Source of the DNA: Lachnospiraceae bacterium UBA4381
GTDB lineage: Bacteria; Bacillota; Clostridia; Lachnospirales; Lachnospiraceae
Length of the DNA stretch: 36,117 nucleotides
Assembly (NCBI GenBank): GCA_002391105.1
Contig: DGRT01000094.1
Coordinates: forward strand, 1-36,117
Direction: 5' to 3'
The position numbers and the translations under genes are program-made. The notes beneath the pieces are model-generated. The model had not been told where the DNA came from. It searched no databases and was given only the letters and a program-made list of their open reading frames with translations. Shown piece by piece: positions 16,368-24,463 of the stretch; position 1 is the stretch's first letter; each line of letters starts with the position of its first letter.

Positions 16368-18143
16368 ATGAGAACAAAGTGGATGATTCACAATCGTAAG
16401 GCGGATTTTTTTGGACTGGGGAAAATGTTTGGTGTGGACCCCGTGGTTATCAGAGTGCTTCGTAACAGGGGCGTTACAGATGAGGCGGATTTCAGACAGT
16501 TTTTACAGGGGACGGTAGAATCAGTTGAGAAGACGCATCTGCCGGAGCTTATGCTGGATATGGATCTGGGAGTGGATATAATAGCGTCCTCCATAGAAAC
16601 CGGTGAGAATATACGTGTCGTCGGCGATTATGATGTGGATGGTGTGACCTCTACATATATTCTTTATGACGCAATTAAGCGGGCAGGAGGAAATGTATCC
16701 TATGACATACCTCACAGAATATGGGATGGATATGGTATTAACGAAAGGATTATTCGTAAGGCATATGAGGAAAGTGTTTCGACCATTATAACCTGTGATA
16801 ACGGTATAGCGGCTACCGAAGCGATAACTCTGGCAAAGGAACTGGGCTTAAATGTGGTTATTACAGATCATCATGAGCTGCCGGATGTGTTACCGCCGGC
16901 AGATGCCATAATCGATCCGCATCAGGAGGGTGACGACTATCCTTACGAGGATATATGTGGTGCTATGGTTGCTTATAAGTTCGTCCGTTATTTGTATCAG
17001 ACTATGGGCATAATGGATAAGTTTGGTGAGAATGCCTATCTTGATGTGCTTGCCCTTGCAACTGTATGTGATGTTATGCCTCTCTGTGACGAGAACAGAG
17101 TCTATGTGAGGGCAGGGCTTAAAGTATTGCCGGAAACTAAGATAATGGGGCTGAGGACTCTGATGGGAGAATTAGGACTTCTTGACAGACCTATTACAGG
17201 CTATTCTCTTGGATTTGTACTGGGACCTACTATTAATGCGGCGGGGAAGCTGGGAGACGCTAAGGATGCGGTGGAACTGCTTATTACCGAGGATGAAGAT
17301 TTTGCCAGAGAAAGAGCCAGGGAGCTGGTAGAGGAAAATGACAGAAGAAAGAAAAAAACCGAAGATGGTTATAAGAAGGCTGTAGAAGAAATGGATATAG
17401 TTGAAACCGAATCCGGAGAAGAAGCGAAAGATGATGTTATCATGGCATATATTCCGGATATTCCGGAAGGCATAGCCGGGATAATAGCTGGAAGGCTCAG
17501 GGAAAGATTCTACAGACCTGTAGTTGTATTTACAGATACAGATTCTGACGCGGATCTGCTCAAGGGTTCGGGACGTTCGATAGAAGCTTATAATATGTTT
17601 GAGAAGCTTGGTGAGCATAAGGATATGATGGTTAAATTTGGCGGTCATCCTATGGCAGCCGGAATGACTATAAGACGGGAGAATCTGGATGAACTAAGAA
17701 GACTGGTGAACAGGGATTCGGGACTTAGCGAAGAGAATCTGACAAAGGTTATAAAGATAGATGTTCCTATGCCTCTAAGCTATGCGACCATGAATCTCGC
17801 TGAACAGTTGGAGAATCTGGGACCCTTTGGAAAAGGAAATGAAGCTCCGCTTTTCGGTGTTGAAAATATGGAAATAGTGAGCTATGAGATTCGTGGTGAA
17901 AAACAGAATCTTCTTCAGGTAAAGCTGAGAGATGCGGATGGACGAATCTTTGTTATGAAAAATTTTAGACCTATGGACTTTGAATCTGACATAAATAGGT
18001 GGTTTGGAAAGGAAGAATGTGATAAAATAAAGTCTGGCACTGCAACCGGAAAGCGTATTCATATCATTTATCGGCTTGATATAAATGAATTCCGCGGCAA
18101 CAGGAGCCTGGAGTATATGCTGGAGAACTGGCTTCCTGCGTGA
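16368..18143 (+). CDS. recJ: Single-stranded-DNA-specific exonuclease RecJ
   Basis: This is a DHH-superfamily 5'-3' ssDNA exonuclease used in recombination and mismatch repair. Motifs: DYDVDGVTS near residue 87, TCDNG near 139, VITDHHELP near 164-172, LATVCDVMPL near 230, NAAGKLGDA near 290, and the DHHA1 motif GGHPMAAGM near 425. A C-terminal OB-like region ends the protein. Its ~591 residues are on the short side for RecJ but hold the full core. A GTG at 16356 is in frame, but the ATG at 16368 is chosen because AGTGAGG (16355-16361) sits 6 nt before it. A REP array ends only 25 nt upstream of the start codon, so promoter or leader sequence probably overlaps the repeats. Confidence 0.95.
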   Translation: MRTKWMIHNRKADFFGLGKMFGVDPVVIRVLRNRGVTDEADFRQFLQGTVESVEKTHLPELMLDMDLGVDIIASSIETGENIRVVGDYDVDGVTSTYILYDAIKRAGGNVSYDIPHRIWDGYGINERIIRKAYEESVSTIITCDNGIAATEAITLAKELGLNVVITDHHELPDVLPPADAIIDPHQEGDDYPYEDICGAMVAYKFVRYLYQTMGIMDKFGENAYLDVLALATVCDVMPLCDENRVYVRAGLKVLPETKIMGLRTLMGELGLLDRPITGYSLGFVLGPTINAAGKLGDAKDAVELLITEDEDFARERARELVEENDRRKKKTEDGYKKAVEEMDIVETESGEEAKDDVIMAYIPDIPEGIAGIIAGRLRERFYRPVVVFTDTDSDADLLKGSGRSIEAYNMFEKLGEHKDMMVKFGGHPMAAGMTIRRENLDELRRLVNRDSGLSEENLTKVIKIDVPMPLSYATMNLAEQLENLGPFGKGNEAPLFGVENMEIVSYEIRGEKQNLLQVKLRDADGRIFVMKNFRPMDFESDINRWFGKEECDKIKSGTATGKRIHIIYRLDINEFRGNRSLEYMLENWLPA

Positions 18144-18226
18144 TACTTCATATTGGAATTATAATGAATCTAAGATAGATAGGTCAGTTGCTTTATAAAA
18201 AAGAAAACTTTTAGGAGGCATTTACA

Positions 18227-18751
18227 ATGAGTAAAGTAGAGGATTATATTATCACAATACCTGATTTTCCGGAACCTGGTGTCATGTTCCGTGATATTAC
18301 TGGTGTACTGGATAGTCCGGAGGGACTAAGACTTGCGATTGACGAGCTTGCCGGACTGCTGGATGGGGTAGAGTACGATGTTATAGCAGGGGCTGAGGCA
18401 AGAGGATTTATCTTTGGTATGCCTGTAGCTTACAAGGAAGGCAAGAAATTTGTTCCTATCAGAAAGAAGGGAAAGCTTCCCAGAGAAACAGTTGAGAAAA
18501 CCTATGATCTGGAGTATGGAACCGCAACTATAGAGATACATAAGGATGCTATAAAGCCGGGTGACAGGGTTGTAATTGTTGATGATCTTATTGCTACAGG
18601 TGGAACCATGAAGGCTGCTGCCGATCTGGTTGAGGAGCTGGGGGGTAAGGTAGTCAAGATGATTTTTGTTATCGAGCTTGAAGGTCTTGAGGGCAGAAAG
18701 AAGCTTGAAGGATATGATGTAGATTCAGTTGTGAAGTATCCCGGCAAATAG
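18227..18751 (+). CDS. apt: Adenine phosphoribosyltransferase
   Basis: The 174-residue protein converts adenine plus PRPP to AMP in the cytoplasm (purine salvage). The PRPP-binding motif VVIVDDLIATGGT lies near residues 115-127. The N-terminal IPDFPEPGVMFRDIT and the EARGFIFG segment are characteristic of Apt. Length is normal for the family. A TAGGAGG ribosome site lies 9 nt before the ATG. It lies between recJ and rel, a gene order familiar in Clostridia. Confidence 0.97.
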   Translation: MSKVEDYIITIPDFPEPGVMFRDITGVLDSPEGLRLAIDELAGLLDGVEYDVIAGAEARGFIFGMPVAYKEGKKFVPIRKKGKLPRETVEKTYDLEYGTATIEIHKDAIKPGDRVVIVDDLIATGGTMKAAADLVEELGGKVVKMIFVIELEGLEGRKKLEGYDVDSVVKYPGK

Positions 18752-18887
18752 AGAACTCAGTAAACCGCAGATGACTTGCTTTGAGTCGTAATAGAATCAT
18801 GGTAATTATTCAGGACATTTAGTCGCTGAACAGATACAAATAATGATATTTATAAGGCTTGTTTTTTAAAAGAAAGGAGGAGCAGGT

Positions 18888-21209
18888 ATGTCAGAGGTAA
18901 AGCTTAACAGTACTATAACGGATGATACCATAACAGCAGAAGAAAGAACTCCTATAAGCAAGATAATAAACGATTTTGCAATATCTGGAGAGCTTGCTAC
19001 TCCGGAGGATTTTACAGAGCCTGAGGAGATATATAAGGTTCTGCTGGAAAAAATTAAGTCTTATCATCCATCTGATGATTTTTCAGAGATAGAAAAGGCA
19101 TACAGACTGGCTGATGATGCGCATAAGGATCAGAAGAGAAAGTCCGGGGAACCATATATTATTCACCCTCTCTGTGTTGCCATTATTCTTGCTGAGCTTG
19201 AGATGGATAAGGAAACTATCATAGCCGGTATCCTGCATGATGTTATAGAGGATACCAAGTATAGCAAGGAAGACCTGGAGAAAGAATTTTCCCCTGAGAT
19301 AGCACTGCTGGTAGATGGAGTTACGAAGCTGACACAGCTCAATCTTTCTCAGGATAAGATAGAGATTCAGGCTGAGAATCTTCGTAAAATGTTCCTGGCG
19401 ATGGCCAAGGATATCAGAGTTATCATCATCAAGCTGGCAGACCGACTTCATAATCTTCGTACACTTCAGTATCAGACTGCTGCCAAGCAGATAGAGAAGG
19501 CAAGGGAGACCATGGATATCTATGCTCCTATAGCCAACAGACTTGGTATATCCAAGATTCAGGTTGAGATGGACGATCTCTGTATGCAGTATCTCTATCC
19601 GGATGTATATGCGAGCCTTAGAGCTGAAATCGGAGAACGTCTTTCTGAGAGAGAGAACTTTATTAACGATATGGTAACTGAGGTTACTGAATATATTCGT
19701 GAAGGAGAGATAGAGGCAGAAATAGACGGAAGAGTTAAGCACCTTTTCAGCATTTATAAAAAAATGAAGACTCAGGGCAAGACTCTTGATCAGATATATG
19801 ATATATTTGCGCTTCGTATCAAGGTTGCTTCAGTTCGTGACTGTTATGCTGCCCTTGGTATCATTCATGAGAAATATACACCTATTCCGGGGCGCTTTAA
19901 AGATTATATAGCTATGCCTAAGTCCAATATGTATCAGTCTCTTCATACCACGCTTATGGGACATGGCGGAAGACCTTTCGAGATCCAGATAAGAACCTTC
20001 GATATGCATCGTACTGCTGAGTATGGTATTGCCGCTCACTGGAAATATAAGGAAAGTGGCAGTGAAAATGTTACTCGTGAGGAGGAAAAGCTTAACTGGC
20101 TCAGAGAGATACTTGAATGGCAGAGTGATACCAAGGATAATAAGGAATTTATCACGGCAGTAAAGAGTGATCTGGATATGTTCCAGGATCAGGTTTACTG
20201 TTTCACTCCTGCAGGTGATGTAAAGATACTTCCTAAGGGTTCCAATACTATAGATTTTGCTTATTCTATTCATACGGCAGTTGGTAATAGAATGGTTGGA
20301 GCACGTATTAATGGACGTCAGGTTCCTATAGAAACAGTGCTTCATTCCGGAGACAGAGTTGAGATTACAACCTCTACCAATTCCAGAGGACCTAGTCTCG
20401 ACTGGCTGAATCTTGTAAAAAGCACCCAGGCAAAGACAAAGATCAATCAGTGGTTCCGTCAGGAGCTTAAGGATGAGAATATAGCCAGAGGAAAGAGTGC
20501 GGTAGAGAATTATTGTAAGAGTAAGAATATTAATCTTTCCGAACTCATGAAACCGGAATATATCTCAGCCACTCTGAAGAGATATAATTATACAGAATGG
20601 GATTCTCTGATGGCGGCAATAGGCCATGGCGGTCTCAAGGAAGGGCAGATAGTCAACAGGCTTCTTGAAGAGAAGAGACGTGACACAGAGACCCACAAAG
20701 AAGATGCAGACATTGCTGATGAGATAAATCGGAAGAGTAGAAATCTCAATATTCCGAGCGGCAGTGTCAGAGTTAAGGGTCTTGATGGAGTGCAGGTCAG
20801 ATTCTCCAAGTGCTGTTCGCCTGTTCTGGGAGACGACATTATCGGGTTCATAACCAGAGGTCGTGGTGTTGCCATTCATAGAACTGACTGTGAGAATCTT
20901 CAGCATTTTAGTGATAATGAGCGTGAGAGACTTATTGAAGTAGAGTGGATATACGGAGATGAGGGTGCTGAGTTCCTGGCTGATATAAATGTATATGCTA
21001 TGGACAGGAGCGCTCTTGTGTATGATATCAGTCGTATCTTTATGGAAGCGGAGATTCCTATCAAGAAGATAGAAGGTCGTATCAATAAGCAGGGCAAATC
21101 TACAGTGAATGTTCAGTTTGGTGTCAGATCAAAGAATGAACTTGCAACGCTGATTTCCAAGATACGTAATATAGAGGGAATCATTGATATAGAGCGTACT
21201 CAGGGGTAA
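18888..21209 (+). CDS. rel: Bifunctional (p)ppGpp synthetase/hydrolase, RelA/SpoT homologue
   Basis: The protein has 773 residues with the full long-RSH layout. It has an HD hydrolase domain (GEPYIIHPL, then ILHDVIEDTKY near 113-123, with intact His-Asp and Glu-Asp), a synthetase domain (GRFKDYIAMPKSNMYQSLHT and EIQIRTFDMH near 330-370), TGS (VYCFTPAGDVKILP near 440), a zinc-finger/conserved-Cys region (FSKCCSPV near 642) and a C-terminal ACT domain (from ~695). Both catalytic halves look intact, so it should make and degrade the stringent-response alarmone. The N-terminus has about 40 extra residues before the core. GAAAGGAGGAG precedes the ATG. Confidence 0.97.
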   Translation: MSEVKLNSTITDDTITAEERTPISKIINDFAISGELATPEDFTEPEEIYKVLLEKIKSYHPSDDFSEIEKAYRLADDAHKDQKRKSGEPYIIHPLCVAIILAELEMDKETIIAGILHDVIEDTKYSKEDLEKEFSPEIALLVDGVTKLTQLNLSQDKIEIQAENLRKMFLAMAKDIRVIIIKLADRLHNLRTLQYQTAAKQIEKARETMDIYAPIANRLGISKIQVEMDDLCMQYLYPDVYASLRAEIGERLSERENFINDMVTEVTEYIREGEIEAEIDGRVKHLFSIYKKMKTQGKTLDQIYDIFALRIKVASVRDCYAALGIIHEKYTPIPGRFKDYIAMPKSNMYQSLHTTLMGHGGRPFEIQIRTFDMHRTAEYGIAAHWKYKESGSENVTREEEKLNWLREILEWQSDTKDNKEFITAVKSDLDMFQDQVYCFTPAGDVKILPKGSNTIDFAYSIHTAVGNRMVGARINGRQVPIETVLHSGDRVEITTSTNSRGPSLDWLNLVKSTQAKTKINQWFRQELKDENIARGKSAVENYCKSKNINLSELMKPEYISATLKRYNYTEWDSLMAAIGHGGLKEGQIVNRLLEEKRRDTETHKEDADIADEINRKSRNLNIPSGSVRVKGLDGVQVRFSKCCSPVLGDDIIGFITRGRGVAIHRTDCENLQHFSDNERERLIEVEWIYGDEGAEFLADINVYAMDRSALVYDISRIFMEAEIPIKKIEGRINKQGKSTVNVQFGVRSKNELATLISKIRNIEGIIDIERTQG

Positions 21210-21242
21210 TGCAGAAATATTGATTAGAAGGAGCATATAGTT

Positions 21243-21887
21243 TTGGGATATAAAGTATTTGGCATGACTCTTGGTCCGATAGCCACCAACTGTTACTGTC
21301 TTGAAAATGAGGATACAGGCGAAGCCTTGATGGTGGATGCAACGGGCAATATTGATAAGCTTTTGGATAAGCTTGTAGCTGATGAGACAAAACCTGTTGC
21401 GCTTCTTCTGACGCATGGGCATTTTGATCATATTGATGCAGTAGATAAGGTCAGAAGCCGTTATCCTGACATAAAGGTATATATAGGTGAAAATGATGAG
21501 GCACTGCTTAGTAATCCGATGAATAATCTGTCCCTTTCTTTTATGGGAAGCGGAGTAAGTGTAAAAGCGGATGAGACGGTTTCGGATGGCGAGATTATAT
21601 CTATCATAGGTCTGGATATAAAATGTATAGAGGTTCCGGGACATACTATTGGAGGAATATGCTACTACATAGAACATCCCGAATTTAGAATCCTATTTGA
21701 TGGAGATACATTATTTAATGGCAATATCGGAAGATCTGACTTCCCGACCGGAGATCCTGAGGCGCTTGTTACAAATATCAGAGAAAAGCTTTTAACCCTG
21801 CCTGAGGACACAGTTGTTTTTCCCGGTCATGACAGCCAGACTACTGTAGGGAGGGAGAAAAAGAGTAATCCCTTCATCCTAATGTAA
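21243..21887 (+). CDS. MBL-fold metallo-hydrolase (glyoxalase II / YcbL-like)
   Basis: The 214-residue protein has the metallo-beta-lactamase zinc motif THGHFDHID (His58, His60, Asp62, His63), GHTIGG, DTLFNGNIGRSDF and FPGHD. These are the remaining metal ligands of the glyoxalase II-like clade. Members hydrolyse thioesters or related substrates; the exact substrate is unknown. The start is TTG at 21243: AGAAGGAG (21226-21233) is 9 nt upstream and no suitable ATG is near. It lies 33 nt after rel, so it is probably cotranscribed with it. A terminator follows. Confidence 0.9.
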   Translation: MGYKVFGMTLGPIATNCYCLENEDTGEALMVDATGNIDKLLDKLVADETKPVALLLTHGHFDHIDAVDKVRSRYPDIKVYIGENDEALLSNPMNNLSLSFMGSGVSVKADETVSDGEIISIIGLDIKCIEVPGHTIGGICYYIEHPEFRILFDGDTLFNGNIGRSDFPTGDPEALVTNIREKLLTLPEDTVVFPGHDSQTTVGREKKSNPFILM

Positions 21888-22001
21888 TGATATGAATGTC
21901 ATGGTATGCAGATTGTGACAAAAATTCAGATTCAAATGGAGAATGAATTATAATAGTGATAACAGAGTGATTCGATAAATTCTTAATTGAATAAAAAAAG
22001 A

Positions 22002-22038
22002 AACAGTGTCAGGGAAAGCTTCTCTGACATTGTTTTTT
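22002..22038 (+). terminator. Terminator after the rel / MBL-hydrolase unit
   Basis: AACAGTGTCAGGGA (22002-22015) pairs with TCTCTGACATTGTT (22021-22034) with two G-T wobbles. A run of T (22033-22038) follows, and an A-run precedes the stem. Confidence 0.85.
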
Positions 22039-22083
22039 GATTTCTGTTAATCAGGATGTTATGTTGATGGATATTAGGATGTA

Positions 22084-22197
22084 TTATGAATTATTCTCCA
22101 GTTTATATAGCCTTTCCTGAAGGCTGGCAATAATTCTATCCTTTTCAGCAATAGCCTCATCCTTTTCAATCAATTGTTTTTGTAGGAAACATGCATT
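22084..22197 (-). pseudogene. Remnant of the 3' end of an Rpn-like (PD-(D/E)XK) nuclease gene
   Basis: The minus strand reads 37 open codons between stops with no start. The product is a charged coiled coil containing LIEKDEAIAEKDRIIASLQE and ending in LYKLENNS and a stop. EKD-x-x-IAEKD heptads followed by a short tail are typical of the C-terminus of recombination-promoting nuclease (Rpn, PDDEXK_2) proteins, which are abundant in gut Firmicutes. Nothing of the nuclease domain is left upstream, where the pfp promoter now lies. A chance coiled coil cannot be excluded. Confidence 0.5.
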
Positions 22198-22212
22198 TTA
22201 TATCAACAAAAA

Positions 22213-22226
22213 TGAAAGCACTTACA
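22213..22226 (+). promoter_or_regulatory. cre-like CcpA site upstream of the pfp promoter
   Basis: TGAAAGCACTTACA differs from the CcpA consensus TGWAANCGNTNWCA at one position (A for the central G). It ends 7 nt before the -35 element. Confidence 0.65.
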
Positions 22227-22233
22227 AAAGTGT

Positions 22234-22262
22234 TTGTAAGAATTATAAAAAGGATATATAAT
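22234..22262 (+). promoter_or_regulatory. Promoter of the phosphofructokinase gene
   Basis: TTGTAA (22234-22239) and a perfect TATAAT (22257-22262) are separated by 17 bp. Transcription would start near 22269, just before the second cre site. Confidence 0.75.
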
Positions 22263-22274
22263 GTCGTATAAAAA

Positions 22275-22288
22275 TGAAAGCGCTTACA
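22275..22288 (+). promoter_or_regulatory. Perfect cre (CcpA) site downstream of the pfp promoter
   Basis: TGAAAGCGCTTACA matches TGWAANCGNTNWCA at every defined position. It lies just after the predicted start site and immediately before the AGGAGG of the gene. Binding there would be expected to block transcription, while the upstream site could act differently. Confidence 0.8.
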
Positions 22289-22305
22289 CAGGAGGTTAAA
22301 GTGTT

Positions 22306-23535
22306 ATGAAAAATGCAATTGTTGGTCAGTCGGGTGGTCCTACCGCGGTTATTAATTCGAGTCTTGCAGGAGTATATGAGGCTGCTAAAAACAGAGGTTC
22401 TGAGCATGTTTATGGAATGCTTCACGGTGTGCAGGGACTTCTTGAAGAGCATTATATAGATCTTTCCGAGAAGTTTAATTCTGCACTCGATATAGAGCTC
22501 TTAAAAAGGACTCCTTCCAGTTATCTGGGAAGCTGCAGATATAAGCTTCCGGAATGGCAGGATAAGGATGGGGAGAAGATATATATAAGAATATTTGAGA
22601 TTCTTAAAAAGCTTAATATAGGTTACTTTTTTTATATTGGTGGAAATGATAGTATGGATACCATTTGTAAGTTGTCTCAGTACGGCGATCATATAGGAAG
22701 CGATATCAGATTCATGGGTGTTCCCAAGACCATCGATAATGATCTGATGATTACGGATCATACTCCGGGGTATGGCAGTGCGGCCAAGTATATTGGTGTC
22801 ATCATGAAAGAGGTTATTCGTGATGCTACAGTATATGGGACAAAGTATGTTTCGATAATAGAAATAATGGGAAGAAATGCCGGATGGCTGACTGCGGCTG
22901 CAGCACTTGCAAAGGAAGAGGACTGCGAAGGTGTTGATATGATAGCTCTTCCGGAGATTACCTTTAATGTTGACAGATTTGTAGAAAAGGTCAGGATGAT
23001 GCAGGAAGAGAAGCCAAGTGTTGTTATAGCTGTATCAGAAGGTGTGAAGCTGGAGGATGGAAGATATGTCTGCGAGCTGGCTGATGATGTGCATGCTGTA
23101 GATGCATTTGGCCATAAAGCATTGACCGGTACTGCGAGATATCTTGCAAATGTAATAGCCAGATCCATGAATACAAAGACCAGAAGTATAGAGTTATCGA
23201 CATTGCAGCGGTGTGCAGGTCATATCAGCTCCAGAACAGATATTACGGAAGCTTATCAGGTTGGTGGAGCAGCAGTAAAGGCGGCTTTTGAAGGGAATAC
23301 CGGTAAGGTTATAACCTTAAAGAGAATATCCAATGCGCCATATCAGTGTACCACAGAAATCCATGACATTAGTGAAGTGGCAAATCTTGAGAAGAAGGTT
23401 CCTTTATCCTGGATAAATGATGCTCATACTCAGATGAAGCAGGAATTTATAGATTATGCAAAGCCTCTTATTCAGGCGGAGCTTACGCCGGTATATGTTA
23501 GTGGACTTCCCAGACATATATATTTACCAAACTAG
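22306..23535 (+). CDS. pfp: 6-phosphofructokinase, probably pyrophosphate-dependent
   Basis: The protein has 409 residues of the PfkA superfamily. Motifs are GQSGGPTAVINSSLAGV at the N-terminus, GGNDS (112-116), GVPKTIDNDL with Lys141, PGYGSAAKY and IMGRNAGWL. The Lys in PKTIDND, where ATP enzymes usually have Gly, is a known mark of PPi-dependent enzymes. However, the first Asp of the usual GGDDS is Asn here, as I recall for a clostridial clade, so donor choice is likely but not certain. It phosphorylates fructose 6-phosphate in glycolysis, reversibly if PPi-linked. The ATG at 22306 follows AGGAGG (22290-22295). Two cre sites bracket its promoter. Confidence 0.9.
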   Translation: MKNAIVGQSGGPTAVINSSLAGVYEAAKNRGSEHVYGMLHGVQGLLEEHYIDLSEKFNSALDIELLKRTPSSYLGSCRYKLPEWQDKDGEKIYIRIFEILKKLNIGYFFYIGGNDSMDTICKLSQYGDHIGSDIRFMGVPKTIDNDLMITDHTPGYGSAAKYIGVIMKEVIRDATVYGTKYVSIIEIMGRNAGWLTAAAALAKEEDCEGVDMIALPEITFNVDRFVEKVRMMQEEKPSVVIAVSEGVKLEDGRYVCELADDVHAVDAFGHKALTGTARYLANVIARSMNTKTRSIELSTLQRCAGHISSRTDITEAYQVGGAAVKAAFEGNTGKVITLKRISNAPYQCTTEIHDISEVANLEKKVPLSWINDAHTQMKQEFIDYAKPLIQAELTPVYVSGLPRHIYLPN

Positions 23536-23804
23536 TATATCATAAACATAGCAACTGATAATTTCGATTTGGTCACAAAACTTGTGGGATTTGAGATGCC
23601 TGACTGATTATTCTGTAAGAACAGCACATTACCTTTATCCGCTTGGCTGACAAACGCTCTAAGCGATTATCTGTGTCAGTAAGGCACTTTTGCACCGTTA
23701 GACTTTACCAGTGACTTAGATCAATGATGAGAGCATGCTGCTAATTGCGGATTATGCAAAATTGTCTCCTGTCCGACTAGAGTGCGCTGTACAGCGAACA
23801 CAAT
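23536..23804. other. Gene-free stretch after pfp with nested hairpins
   Basis: I see no convincing gene and no clear terminator. CTGACA (23647-23652) pairs with TGTCAG (23674-23679), and inside it CGCT (23655-23658) pairs with AGCG (23662-23665). A 12-bp palindrome CGCTGTACAGCG lies just before the REP array, near 23785-23796. It may be a flank or remnant of a repeat element. Confidence 0.4.
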
Positions 23805-23876
23805 GTGACAAGGTGCTTGGTGACAAGGTGCCTGTCCCCCTGTCACAATGTGACAAGGTGCCTGTCCCCTTGTCAC
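23805..23876 (-). repeat. Second REP-like array, opposite orientation to the one at recJ
   Basis: Two 27-nt units (23820-23846 and 23850-23876) begin GTGACAAGGTGCCTGTCCCC and end TGTCAC. A truncated unit occupies 23805-23819. They are the reverse complement of the 16221-16319 units with small changes. The array ends 17 nt before the -35 of the next gene. Confidence 0.85.
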
Positions 23877-23892
23877 ACGTGATGCGGTATTA

Positions 23893-23920
23893 TTGACATT
23901 TTCAACCAAAATGGTGTAAT
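23893..23920 (+). promoter_or_regulatory. Promoter of the double-glycine leader miniprotein gene
   Basis: A perfect TTGACA (23893-23898), a 16-bp spacer and TGTAAT (23915-23920, one mismatch) sit 40 nt before the start codon. Confidence 0.65.
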
Positions 23921-23959
23921 GTTTATTGAAATAGAGCTGAATATTTAAAAGGAGAAAAC

Positions 23960-24166
23960 ATGAACGAAGAAAATAAAAATCTAAATCCCGATGACCTGAA
24001 AAATGTAGCAGGTGGCTTTACTATAAAAGGTCCGGAATCTTACGATCAAAGATTTGTTTTTACGCAGGAGGAGGTCGATCTGTTAAAAAAAGGTATTTGC
24101 CCTAAATGTAAGAAAACTTTTGGTCGAGAAGCTATTTTTGAACATTTGAGAAATTGCTTAATGTAA
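23960..24166 (+). CDS. Small protein with double-glycine-type leader and C2HC zinc-finger-like core
   Basis: The 68-residue product starts with a leader resembling those cut and exported by peptidase-containing ABC transporters: LNPDDLKNVAGG with Gly18-Gly19, where Leu, Leu and Val occupy the usual hydrophobic positions. The 49 residues after it contain Cys47-x2-Cys50, then 11 residues, His62-x3-Cys66, a spacing close to classical C2H2 fingers. No modifying enzyme or transporter gene lies in the window, so it would be an orphan precursor or a cytoplasmic protein that only resembles one. AAAGGAGA lies 8 nt before the ATG and a good promoter is upstream. I do not recognise a named family. Confidence 0.72.
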   Translation: MNEENKNLNPDDLKNVAGGFTIKGPESYDQRFVFTQEEVDLLKKGICPKCKKTFGREAIFEHLRNCLM

Positions 24167-24190
24167 AGGTTGCGAGTATTTATATGCGAG

Positions 24191-24280
24191 TCCTTGTAAT
24201 AATCAGGTGCTGGATGTTTTGAAGGAATCCTTGTAATAATCAAGCGCTGGATGTTTTGAAGGAATCCTTGCAGTAACCGG
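24191..24280 (+). repeat. 37-bp tandem repeat, about 2.4 copies
   Basis: Copies at 24191-24227 and 24228-24264 differ at two positions. Each starts TCCTTGTAATAATCA and ends TGTTTTGAAGGAA. A degraded third copy starts at 24265. The array lies just after the zinc-finger-like miniprotein gene. It is non-coding. Confidence 0.8.
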
Positions 24281-24391
24281 ACGGATCAGTTAAAGATTAT
24301 GCAACAATGGTTAAGCTGCCTATAATGAAAACCGGCAATCATGGCATTGCATTTGTTTTAAAAGAATAAAAAATACATTTTTCCTATTGCC

Positions 24392-24420
24392 TTTACGAAA
24401 TTGTCAAAAAAGCTTATAAT
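24392..24420 (+). promoter_or_regulatory. Promoter of the Lys/Ala-rich membrane miniprotein gene
   Basis: TTTACG (24392-24397), a 17-bp spacer and a perfect TATAAT (24415-24420) are seen 44 nt before the start codon. Confidence 0.55.
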
Positions 24421-24463
24421 GCTTGTACTGAGCTATAGGCTTTGTATTTAATGGGAGGAAACT

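Noticed and set aside
23721..23909. 62-codon open frame, minus strand, with repeated GQAPCH-type residues
   Set aside because: The repeated peptide is simply the REP array translated. No ribosome site or homology is evident.
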